The notes beneath the pieces were generated by a model, which saw only the letters and a program-made list of their open reading frames with translations, made no database searches and was not told the DNA's origin. This document shows positions 25,755 to 32,217 of a stretch of 32,217 bases of DNA, piece after piece. The position numbers were made by a program, and so were the translations under genes. This DNA is from Pseudomonadota bacterium (GTDB taxonomy: Bacteria > Pseudomonadota > Alphaproteobacteria > Micavibrionales > Micavibrionaceae). Position 1 is the first letter of the stretch; each line of letters begins with the position of its first letter. The stretch is from contig JAKQEE010000273.1 of assembly GCA_029558635.1 (NCBI GenBank), positions 1 through 32,217 on the forward strand, written 5' to 3'.

Positions 25755-27332
25755 ATGGTCAAGGTTTTAATTGCCGACAAGATGGACAAGCAAGCGGAAG
25801 AGATTTTCCGTCGTAACGGGGTTGAATTCGATATCAAGACCGGATTGTCCCCGGAAGAGCTGGCCGGAATTGTTGGTGACTATGACGGAATTGCCTGTCG
25901 CTCTTCGGCCAAAGTCACGGCGGATGTCATCAAGGCGGCGGGAAAGGTCAAGGTGATTGGTCGCGCAGGGATCGGGGTTGATACAATTGATGTGCCTGCG
26001 GCGACGGCGGCGGGGATTGTGGTGATGAACACTCCTTTCGGAAACTCGATTACCACGGCAGAACACGCCGTTGCGATGATGATGTCTTTGGCACGGCAAA
26101 TTCCCCAGGCCAGTGTTTCAACCCATGCGGGTAAATGGGAGAAAAGCAAATTCATGGGGGTCGAGCTTTATGCAAAAGTGTTGGGCTTGATCGGGTGCGG
26201 GAATATCGGTGCGATTGTTGCAAATCGTGCGCTGGGGCTGGGGATGAAGGTGATTGCCTACGATCCGTTTCTGACGGCAGAACGCGCGGAGGAGTTGGGG
26301 GTCGAACAAGTCGATCTGGATCAGCTTTATGCGCAGGCCGATTTCATCACGATCCATGTGCCCAAGACCGAAAAAACCAATAAGATGATCGACAAGGGTG
26401 CGCTGGCCAAAATGAAAAAGGGCGTGCGGATCATCAATTGCGCGCGTGGTGGATTGATTGTCGAGGCAGATTTGAAAGAGGCGCTGGACAGTGGTCATGT
26501 GGCGGGGGCTGCACTCGATGTGTTCGAGGTCGAGCCCGCAACCGAGAATATTCTGTTTGGCCATCCCAACGTCATTTGTACGCCGCACCTTGGGGCGTCC
26601 ACATCCGAGGCTCAGGTCAATGTGGCCATTCAGGTGGCCGAGCAGATGTCGGATTTCCTGTTGAAAGGGGCCGTGGTCAATGCGGTCAATATGCCGTCGA
26701 TTTCCGCAGAAGACGCGCCGAAGCTCAAGCCCTATATGGGGCTTTCGACGCAGGTCGGGCGTCTGGCCGGACAAATCGTCGAGAGCGGAATCAAGGCTAT
26801 CGAGATTTCCTATACGGGGAGCGTTACTCAGGTGAACACAAAGCCTTTGACGGCGACGCTTCTTGCGGCGGTTCTGGCTGATATGTCGGAACATGTGAAT
26901 CTGGTCAATGCGCCGGAAATTGCCAAGAGCAAGAAGATCTCTGTCACCGACCGCTATAACGAGGACACGAGCGAGTGGCTTGCGGCAATCGGGGTCAAAA
27001 TCACATGCGAGGATGGTGTTCATGAAGTGATGGGGACGCTTTTTGCAGGACGCGAGCCGCGGATTGTACAGATCGAATCCGTTCCGATCGAGGCGGCTTT
27101 GTCGGAGCATATGCTTTTTATCCGCAATGAAGACAAGCCCGGGATGATCGGGGCGCTGGGGACGGTTCTTGCTGCAGCAAATTGCAACATTGCCGATTTC
27201 CGTCTGGGGCGGGTTGCTTCAGGTAAAACGGCAGTGGCTTTGGTTTCGATTGATTCCGTTCTATCAGACGATGTGTTTGAGAAGGTCAATTCTATTCCGC
27301 AGATCAAGCAGGCCCGCAGATTGAGTTTTTAA
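25755..27332 (+). CDS. serA: D-3-phosphoglycerate dehydrogenase
   Basis: 525-residue long-form enzyme that oxidises 3-phosphoglycerate with NAD, the first step of serine synthesis. It contains the NAD-binding GCGNIG (147-152) and the catalytic R231 in NCARGG, E260 in DVFEVEP and H278 in TPHLG. A middle ASB-type domain follows, and then a C-terminal ACT domain starting near HMLFIRNEDKPGMIG that normally senses serine. The start is taken at 25755 because GGAGGG precedes it by five bases; the ATG at 25743 overlaps that ribosome site. It stands without serC and is convergent with the helical protein gene, with 8 bases between. Confidence 0.97.
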   Translation: MVKVLIADKMDKQAEEIFRRNGVEFDIKTGLSPEELAGIVGDYDGIACRSSAKVTADVIKAAGKVKVIGRAGIGVDTIDVPAATAAGIVVMNTPFGNSITTAEHAVAMMMSLARQIPQASVSTHAGKWEKSKFMGVELYAKVLGLIGCGNIGAIVANRALGLGMKVIAYDPFLTAERAEELGVEQVDLDQLYAQADFITIHVPKTEKTNKMIDKGALAKMKKGVRIINCARGGLIVEADLKEALDSGHVAGAALDVFEVEPATENILFGHPNVICTPHLGASTSEAQVNVAIQVAEQMSDFLLKGAVVNAVNMPSISAEDAPKLKPYMGLSTQVGRLAGQIVESGIKAIEISYTGSVTQVNTKPLTATLLAAVLADMSEHVNLVNAPEIAKSKKISVTDRYNEDTSEWLAAIGVKITCEDGVHEVMGTLFAGREPRIVQIESVPIEAALSEHMLFIRNEDKPGMIGALGTVLAAANCNIADFRLGRVASGKTAVALVSIDSVLSDDVFEKVNSIPQIKQARRLSF

Positions 27333-27340
27333 AGACCTTA

Positions 27341-27856
27341 TCAGCGGCTGATGAAATTGTGCGGATTTTTTGAGTAGTAACGCTGGCAGGCGTCGCTCAG
27401 TTCGGCGATCAGCAGAGGGCCGCTGCCACCGCCGTCTCCGGTGACATTTTTCTTGATAATCAGAGACAGGGTTTTGTGGTGGGCTTCGACGATGTCGATC
27501 ACATCTGCGTCGAGTTCTTTGACGTGTTCCAGAAAACCCAGTACAATATCGGCCAAAGAGCTGACCAGTTCGAATTTGAACATTTTGCCGTGAGCCTTGA
27601 GCGACATGACCGGTTTGATGAGGTTGGCCAGAAGCTCTTCCTGTTTTCCGGCGCCGGCTTTGGCTTTGCGGATACCGTCCAGAAGCTTGACCAGAAAATC
27701 ATCGGCAAGTTCCGAGAAGTCTATCGTGTTTTCTTCGATAACCCTGTTTGCTTTTATAACCTTGTCCGGAGTAAAGCTTCCGGTTCCGGCCTTTAGCTGG
27801 AGAGCCTTGGAGGCTTTGTGGATTTTAACTTGAGGTTTTTCTTTGGTCATGTTCAT
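27341..27856 (-). CDS. Helical protein of unknown function paired with a response regulator
   Basis: 171 residues, without a signal peptide or membrane segment, predicted mostly helical from about 35 to 165. A HH pair (126-127) sits in a helix, followed by a Gly-rich turn GDGGGSG (140-146). It might be a phosphotransfer or phosphatase partner of the response regulator encoded 26 bases upstream on the same strand, but the usual HPt or CheZ motifs are not clear. I do not recognise the family. An in-frame ATG two codons later is an alternative start. The gene ends 8 bases from the serA stop. Confidence 0.7.
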   Translation of the reverse strand: MNMTKEKPQVKIHKASKALQLKAGTGSFTPDKVIKANRVIEENTIDFSELADDFLVKLLDGIRKAKAGAGKQEELLANLIKPVMSLKAHGKMFKFELVSSLADIVLGFLEHVKELDADVIDIVEAHHKTLSLIIKKNVTGDGGGSGPLLIAELSDACQRYYSKNPHNFISR

Positions 27857-27882
27857 GGCAACTGGTTATTATTCAGAAACTT

Positions 27883-28425
27883 CTAATTGATTATGATATC
27901 CCAAGGTATATCCTTTGACGAAACTGGCTTTTGCCCTTCGTCTGATTCACGTTTTGAGGGGCCCGAATAATCGTCGATTTTCCGGCGGCGCCTGTCCGGT
28001 CCAAAGAAACTTGAGGTTTCAACAAAGTCTCGTGGTTTATTGATGATGTGTTCAATTCTTTTGGTAAGATCGTGACCGGTAAAGGGTTTTGTCAGAAATT
28101 CGGTGACACCGATATCGCGGGCTTGAACCACTCTCGATTTGGAGCTGTAACCGGTGATCAGAATGATCGGTACGGTTTTATTGGGGGATGACGGGTCGGA
28201 ACGGATCTTCTGGATCATTTCGAAACCGCTGATCGGCTCCATCTCCCAGTCCGTGATAATGACATCCGGGTTAAAGTTCTTGAAGGTTCTGAAGCCGCTG
28301 CCCCCGTGGTCAGCCGTCATGATTTTCCCGATCTCCAGAGCTTCAAGAACGCCAACAATCAATTTTCTCATGGGGGCTATGTCTTCTACAACCAGAACGC
28401 TAATTTTATCGAGTTTCAGGGGCAT
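27883..28425 (-). CDS. CheY-like response regulator with Arg-rich tail
   Basis: 180 residues. The receiver domain covers about 8-130 and has all key residues: acidic pair E14/D15 (VVED), phospho-acceptor D59 (IITDWEM), T91 (LITGYS) and K113 (LTKPF). There is no DNA-binding domain. Instead about 50 residues follow that contain FFGPDRRRRK and a second, weaker GPSKR, a tail seen in stand-alone alphaproteobacterial regulators. It probably works through protein contact, perhaps with the helical protein encoded next. No histidine kinase is near. There is no clear ribosome site, and a structured RNA element and a tandem repeat lie just upstream. Confidence 0.9.
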   Translation of the reverse strand: MPLKLDKISVLVVEDIAPMRKLIVGVLEALEIGKIMTADHGGSGFRTFKNFNPDVIITDWEMEPISGFEMIQKIRSDPSSPNKTVPIILITGYSSKSRVVQARDIGVTEFLTKPFTGHDLTKRIEHIINKPRDFVETSSFFGPDRRRRKIDDYSGPSKRESDEGQKPVSSKDIPWDIIIN

Positions 28426-28455
28426 AATATTATTGGAAGATGCTGTTTTTGACGG

Positions 28456-28481
28456 TTGGTCCGATCATTTGGTCCGATCAT
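28456..28481. repeat. Perfect 13-bp tandem direct repeat
   Basis: TTGGTCCGATCAT occurs twice with no gap (28456-28468 and 28469-28481). It lies between the structured RNA and the response regulator start, at a place where a regulator could bind DNA or RNA. No known site is recognised. Confidence 0.8.
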
Positions 28482-28556
28482 AAAGAAGAAGGCCCCGGTA
28501 CTTCACCCTCCTACCACGCGGCTTGTCCGGGTGGCACAAGGATTGTACCGGGGCTT
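28482..28556 (-). ncRNA. Candidate structured small RNA or 5' leader
   Basis: On the minus strand a 75-base RNA would begin at A28556, exactly where the promoter upstream predicts. Its ends form a perfect 10-bp stem (28545-28554 with 28492-28501). Inside, CTTGT/ACAAG (28536-28540 with 28522-28526) closes a nine-base loop. That loop can also pair with downstream bases 504-508 (5 bp) or 514-517 (4 bp) of the same block, giving a possible pseudoknot. A pyrimidine-rich CTTCTTCTTT follows the terminal stem and may end transcription. It matches no class I can name; it is not SRP RNA, 6S or tmRNA. It could instead be a leader of the response regulator. Confidence 0.5.
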
Positions 28557-28562
28557 GGCCTG

Positions 28563-28591
28563 AGTATAGGGAGGAGGGCGGAGGATTGCAA
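28563..28591 (-). promoter_or_regulatory. Sigma70-type promoter for the structured RNA / response regulator
   Basis: Read on the minus strand, TTGCAA (28586-28591) and TATACT (28563-28568, 5 of 6) are spaced by exactly 17 bases. The predicted start is A28556, the first base of the hairpin RNA. Confidence 0.6.
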
Positions 28592-28712
28592 ATAAAATTT
28601 CCACCGTTGGTAGGTGTTTTGCTAAGCTATTGATTTTTATTATATTATGACAATAAATACCACATCCCGTTAAGAATTAAAATTATCCCCTGATTAATTT
28701 TACCATAATTTC

Positions 28713-28742
28713 TTGACCGCCCTTGCGGAAAAGTGCTACAAA
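28713..28742 (+). promoter_or_regulatory. Possible promoter of the giant adhesin gene
   Basis: TTGACC (28713-28718, 5 of 6 consensus) and TACAAA (28737-28742, 4 of 6) are 18 bases apart, downstream of an AT-rich stretch. This would give a leader of about 85 bases before the ATG at 28834. Confidence 0.4.
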
Positions 28743-28833
28743 TCCTCACCGTTTCATGTTTTTTTAAGTAGACAGATGCATACTCTATTCCTAAATGGGG
28801 GAGTATCACTAAAGCCTTATAGGGGGAATTTCC

Positions 28834-31800
28834 ATGCCCAAAGATATCAATGTTGTCGGATCTGCCGCAGCAAATAAAGTTTTCGATTTACCTCTGACCC
28901 TCAATCCCGGTCAGGTCAATACGCTCTCTTTCTCTCAGGACAGCATTTCTTCGATGCAGCTTCTTCCTAAAGGGGAACTTGAAATTTCTTTTCGTGACGG
29001 CTCCCGTTTGGTCATAGAAAATTTTCAGGAGCTTGCAAATTCCACCCAGTCTTGTGGACGCGATACTCTGATCCAGCTCTCTGACAACACGATTATCTAT
29101 CCTGAAGATTTGCGCGGGCAATTGGCTCAAGGTCCGGTTCTGTTCGAAACAGAATCGATCGGCACCATGGCTTTCGATATGCCGAAAGCCGGACAGGTGG
29201 TCGAGGCCAATATTGAAGCAGGTCGCGAATATCATCTCAATTTTGATCTGGCTGATGCTAGTGCGGCCCAAGCCGGACAGAACATGATCCTGACGTTTCC
29301 GAATGGCGGCGTACTTATTCTTAACAATTATTTTGCCGCTTCCGGAACTGAGCTTCCCCCTGTCATGACTTTGGCTGACGGGTCTGTCGTCGATTCTTCC
29401 GCGTTGCTGACCTCATGCAAATTAGTCGAGATTCCTTCCGTCGCCGAGACGGTTGTTGCCGAAGCTCCCCCGCTGGCCGCCGTACGCGAAGCCGCTCCGC
29501 AAGTCGAGCCTGCTGCCGGTGAAGAGGCCGCGCCTGCCGCGCCCGCACAAAAAGTTGCCGCTATTCAACCTTCTGCCGGTGAAGATCTGGCCAATATCGA
29601 GCCTGCTGCTGGTGATGCCGGTGCGCGTCCGACCTCGTCGAGCCGCGGATACGGGTTCAACAGTTCGATTGATGGTGCAACATTCGGTAGTGAAAACCCG
29701 ATCGGTCCAATCGCTCCGACTGCCCTCAATTATCGTGCTCCGCAAATCCCGACCATTCCTTATGTGAGCGGCGTTGCGGGTACTCCGACGGTTGTTGATG
29801 ACAAGCCGATTCTTGAAAACGCTTCGTCCGTTATTGATGAAACCAATTTGGGTTCGGTGAGCGGTAGCGTTTATGCCGATTACGGTCGTGATGCTCCGGG
29901 CACGTTGACCTTTAATGATGGTTTTGTTTTCAGCGGTTCTGTCGGGTCCAATCTTGAATCCTGTCATGTTCCTGTTGTTGTTACCCATGCGGGAGATACC
30001 TATACCGGTACGGCCGGTGGTAATGTGGTCTTTACTCTGGTGCTTGATTCCACCACGGGTGATTATACCTTTACCCAATACAAGGCTTTGACCCATGCCG
30101 ATGCTTCCGATTCGGACGATGTGATGACTTTGACGTTTGGTGTTACGGCGACGGATGCTGACGGTGACAAAGCCAGCACGACGATTTCGATTGCTATTCA
30201 TGACGATGGCCCTGTTGCTGTTGATGACACCGCTTCCGTCGGTTCGTATCCTCTGACCGTAACAGGCAATGTCCTTACCAATGACGATGCCGGAACGGAT
30301 GGCAACGGTCATGTGACGGCTGTTACGTTCAACGGTACGACCTATTCCGTTCCTTTGGGCGGTACGGTTAGTGTCACCGGCAATTACGGCGTTCTCTCGA
30401 TCGGATCTGACGGCGGCTATACCTATACGTCGTCCAACACCGCGCTTGGGACCGACCAATTCTCATACACAATGGCTGATTGTGACAGTGATACGGATAC
30501 GGCGGTTCTGTCAGTTGAAGTAACCGATCTTGATGTCAAGCCGACGATCAATCCTGCCCAATCTTTGCTTGATGAAAGCAACCTGTCATCTGCCAACAGC
30601 ATATCCGGCACGATTGTGGCCGATTTTGGCGTTGATGGTCCCGGTGTGTACGCTCTTACGCCTGGCTTTGTTGCGGGCGGATCTCTGGCCGATGGTGCTC
30701 TGACCTCAAATGGTGTGCCAGTGCATGTCGTTCTGCTGGGAAATCAATATGTTGGGAAAGCAGGCGCTGCAACAGTTTTTACCTTGGGGCTTGATTCGGC
30801 AACAGGGGGCTATGTCTTTACCCAATTCAAACCGCTGGATCACGCGGATGGAGCAAACCCGAATGATGTTATTACGCTTACGTTCGGTGTGACGGCTTTC
30901 GATAGCGACAGTGATTTTGCTTCTACAACTATTACTGTCAGCGTGCTTGATGATGCGCCAGTTGCGGTTGACGATGGGGCTATTGTTCCTGATAACAGCT
31001 TGACGGTTTCCGGCAACGTGACCAGCAATGACGATGTGGGTGAAGATGCTCCGGGTTATGTTGTTTCCGAGGTTTCGTTCAATGGAACGTCTGTTGCCGT
31101 CCCGTCTTCCGGTACGGTAACGGTCAATGGCGTTTACGGTGTGCTGGAGATCGGCCATACCGGAGCTTATACTTATACGTCGCACAATACGGGTGTTGGA
31201 ACGGATTCCTTTGTATACACCATTCTCGATCAGGATGGAGATCCGGCAAGCGCGACCTTGAATGTGTCGGTTCGCGATCTCGATACGATTCCAACCATTG
31301 ATGTGGTTCCCGAAACTGTTGACGAGACTCTGGTTGACGAGTCGGGCATTCAGACGGTCAATGGTACGGTTGTTGTTGATTTTAAAGCCGATGGTCCGGG
31401 AACCGTTGCTTTGGCCGGACCTTCCGGCTTTGCGGCAAGTGGCTCTGTGGCTGGTGGTGCTTTGTCGTCCAATGGTGTTCCGATTGTAGTGACGCAAGTT
31501 GGTAATCAATATATCGGTAAAGCCGGCGGGGATACGGTCTTTACGTTGACGCTCAATCCTGACAATAGCTATGAGTTCAAATTGTACGGCCAACTGGATC
31601 ACGCCGATCCTAACGACCCGGATGATATCATCACTCTCAGTTTTGATGTTGTTGCCACCGACAATGATGGTGACTCGGTAACCGGGACGATCTCGATCAA
31701 TGTTTATGATGATGCTCCTGTTGCCGTTAACGATACAATCACGGTTTCCGATGCCAACCTCGCGGTTTCCGGTAATGTGACGGCCAATGATGATATCGGT

Positions 31801-32217
31801 GAAGATAAACCCGGTTATGTCGTTTCCGAGGTCTCTTTCAACGGTGCGGCTGTTGTCGTTCCAACCAGTGGTACGGTTACGATCAATGGTGCCCATGGTG
31901 TGCTGGTGATCGACCATACCGGTGCATATACTTATACGCCTGATGGAGTTACTACCGGAGCCGACCAGTTTGTTTATAAAATTCTGGATCAGGACGGGGA
32001 CCCTGCAACGGCGACGTTGACGGTCACGGTCAATGATGTGGATGAGCAGCCTTGCGTGCAGAATGAATGCATCACGGTTGATGAAACGATTGTCGACAAT
32101 GCGGGATCGCAGACGGTCAATGGCACTTTGGATGTGAACTTCTTCGGCGACGGTCCGGGGACGACCAATCCTGTGGCGGGCAGCTTTGCGGCGGGTGGAT
32201 CGCTCAAGGGCGGTGCG
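28834..32217 (+). CDS. Giant VCBS/cadherin-like repeat adhesin, 5' part
   Basis: An open frame of 1128 codons from an ATG with AGGGGGAA upstream, running off the window end. There is no signal peptide, as expected for a type I secreted RTX-like adhesin whose signal is at the missing C-terminus. Residues 20-95 and about 118-192 are two related N-terminal domains (LVIENF/LSDNTIIYPEDL versus LILNNY/LADGSVVDSSAL). An Ala/Pro/Glu linker (200-265) contains PAAG at 226-229 and 257-260 and PSAG at 246-249, which resemble LapG protease sites. A GYGFNSS block follows, then tandem extracellular modules from about 325, each with DDxPVAVDD, SGNVxxND, GTDxFxYTxxDxDGD and DETxxxSxxGxxxxDF features. It contains six cysteines, which is unusual for this class. 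Confidence 0.88.
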   Translation, partial: MPKDINVVGSAAANKVFDLPLTLNPGQVNTLSFSQDSISSMQLLPKGELEISFRDGSRLVIENFQELANSTQSCGRDTLIQLSDNTIIYPEDLRGQLAQGPVLFETESIGTMAFDMPKAGQVVEANIEAGREYHLNFDLADASAAQAGQNMILTFPNGGVLILNNYFAASGTELPPVMTLADGSVVDSSALLTSCKLVEIPSVAETVVAEAPPLAAVREAAPQVEPAAGEEAAPAAPAQKVAAIQPSAGEDLANIEPAAGDAGARPTSSSRGYGFNSSIDGATFGSENPIGPIAPTALNYRAPQIPTIPYVSGVAGTPTVVDDKPILENASSVIDETNLGSVSGSVYADYGRDAPGTLTFNDGFVFSGSVGSNLESCHVPVVVTHAGDTYTGTAGGNVVFTLVLDSTTGDYTFTQYKALTHADASDSDDVMTLTFGVTATDADGDKASTTISIAIHDDGPVAVDDTASVGSYPLTVTGNVLTNDDAGTDGNGHVTAVTFNGTTYSVPLGGTVSVTGNYGVLSIGSDGGYTYTSSNTALGTDQFSYTMADCDSDTDTAVLSVEVTDLDVKPTINPAQSLLDESNLSSANSISGTIVADFGVDGPGVYALTPGFVAGGSLADGALTSNGVPVHVVLLGNQYVGKAGAATVFTLGLDSATGGYVFTQFKPLDHADGANPNDVITLTFGVTAFDSDSDFASTTITVSVLDDAPVAVDDGAIVPDNSLTVSGNVTSNDDVGEDAPGYVVSEVSFNGTSVAVPSSGTVTVNGVYGVLEIGHTGAYTYTSHNTGVGTDSFVYTILDQDGDPASATLNVSVRDLDTIPTIDVVPETVDETLVDESGIQTVNGTVVVDFKADGPGTVALAGPSGFAASGSVAGGALSSNGVPIVVTQVGNQYIGKAGGDTVFTLTLNPDNSYEFKLYGQLDHADPNDPDDIITLSFDVVATDNDGDSVTGTISINVYDDAPVAVNDTITVSDANLAVSGNVTANDDIGEDKPGYVVSEVSFNGAAVVVPTSGTVTINGAHGVLVIDHTGAYTYTPDGVTTGADQFVYKILDQDGDPATATLTVTVNDVDEQPCVQNECITVDETIVDNAGSQTVNGTLDVNFFGDGPGTTNPVAGSFAAGGSLKGGA
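29830..32217 (+). repeat. Long tandem repeat modules of the adhesin
   Basis: The anchor V/L-D-E-(T/S) recurs at about 29830, 30568, 31333 and 32077, a spacing of 738, 765 and 744 bases. That gives three complete modules of about 250 residues and the start of a fourth. Modules 2 and 3 are the most alike (VSEVSFNG, VYGVLEIGHTGAYTYT versus AHGVLVIDHTGAYTYT). The array continues beyond the window. Confidence 0.85.

Larger units (their letters stand above)
28426..28833. other. 408-base intergenic region between divergent genes
   Basis: No convincing protein gene is seen. From left to right it holds a perfect 13-bp tandem repeat, a candidate structured RNA on the minus strand with its promoter, an AT-rich stretch (about 28590-28700), a likely promoter for the adhesin gene and a dyad ATACTC (28780-28785) / GAGTAT (28801-28806) in the adhesin 5' leader just before its AGGGGGAA ribosome site. 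Confidence 0.6.

Noticed and set aside
26118..27110. 330-codon minus-strand frame opposite serA
   Set aside because: The sense strand encodes a full, conserved SerA; the antisense translation is His/Arg/Cys-rich with no recognisable domain.
28482..28556. Structured segment as SRP RNA, 6S RNA or a simple bidirectional terminator
   Set aside because: The SRP apical loop motif is absent, the length is too short for 6S, and the flanking genes diverge, so a terminator between them is not needed.
29422..31917. Long minus-strand frames opposite the adhesin gene
   Set aside because: They are Arg/Asn/Ile-rich shadows of the repeated plus-strand codons, with no ribosome site, signal or known motif.

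Overview
The window reads as a compact chromosomal segment of a Gram-negative bacterium, most likely an alphaproteobacterium. Supporting signs are the tuf then tRNA-Trp order, an entericidin-type lipoprotein, an MltA-type lytic transglycosylase, a response regulator with an arginine-rich tail and a translated palindromic repeat at the end of gmd. The lineage is an inference; a Micavibrio- or Rhodospirillales-like organism is my guess. Genes are tightly packed: several convergent pairs are separated by 3 to 8 bases or share a stop codon. I see no insertion sequence, CRISPR array or phage gene.

Left part (1-6160): the 3' end of tuf with its terminator, tRNA-Trp, and a second partial copy of the tRNA-Trp 3' end about 100 bases on. 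Then come a UbiA-family prenyltransferase and a small secreted protein. On the minus strand follows def-gmd-fcl, where gmd carries an in-frame repeat element and overlaps fcl by 4 bases. Divergent from def is earP-efp, an EF-P arginine rhamnosyltransferase next to its substrate, which has the matching Arg32.

Centre (6160-16700): three large tandem DotA/TraY-family membrane proteins (about 1067, 913 and 984 residues), the most striking block of the window. No other type IVB secretion gene is visible. The first two are preceded by short, translationally coupled ORFs, and the first carries a C-terminal extension resembling a winged helix. A lytic transglycosylase gene (mltA) follows on the same strand.

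Right centre (16677-21548): a minus-strand group (entericidin-like lipoprotein, acidic secreted protein, DMT-type transporter, small membrane-anchored protein), then a Bax-inhibitor-1 family protein, mscL, tRNA-Ala(GGC), an unrecognised charged protein and yqgE.

Right part (21545-32217): an M16 peptidase, an intimin-like inverse autotransporter whose passenger has eleven perfect-length 27-residue beta-helix repeats, serA, and a response regulator paired with an unknown helical protein. A 408-base intergenic region holds a candidate structured small RNA with its own promoter. The window ends inside a giant repeat adhesin of the VCBS/cadherin-like, type I secreted kind. Much of the window therefore concerns the cell envelope: a secretion-like channel, peptidoglycan remodelling, nucleotide-sugar synthesis and two very different surface proteins.
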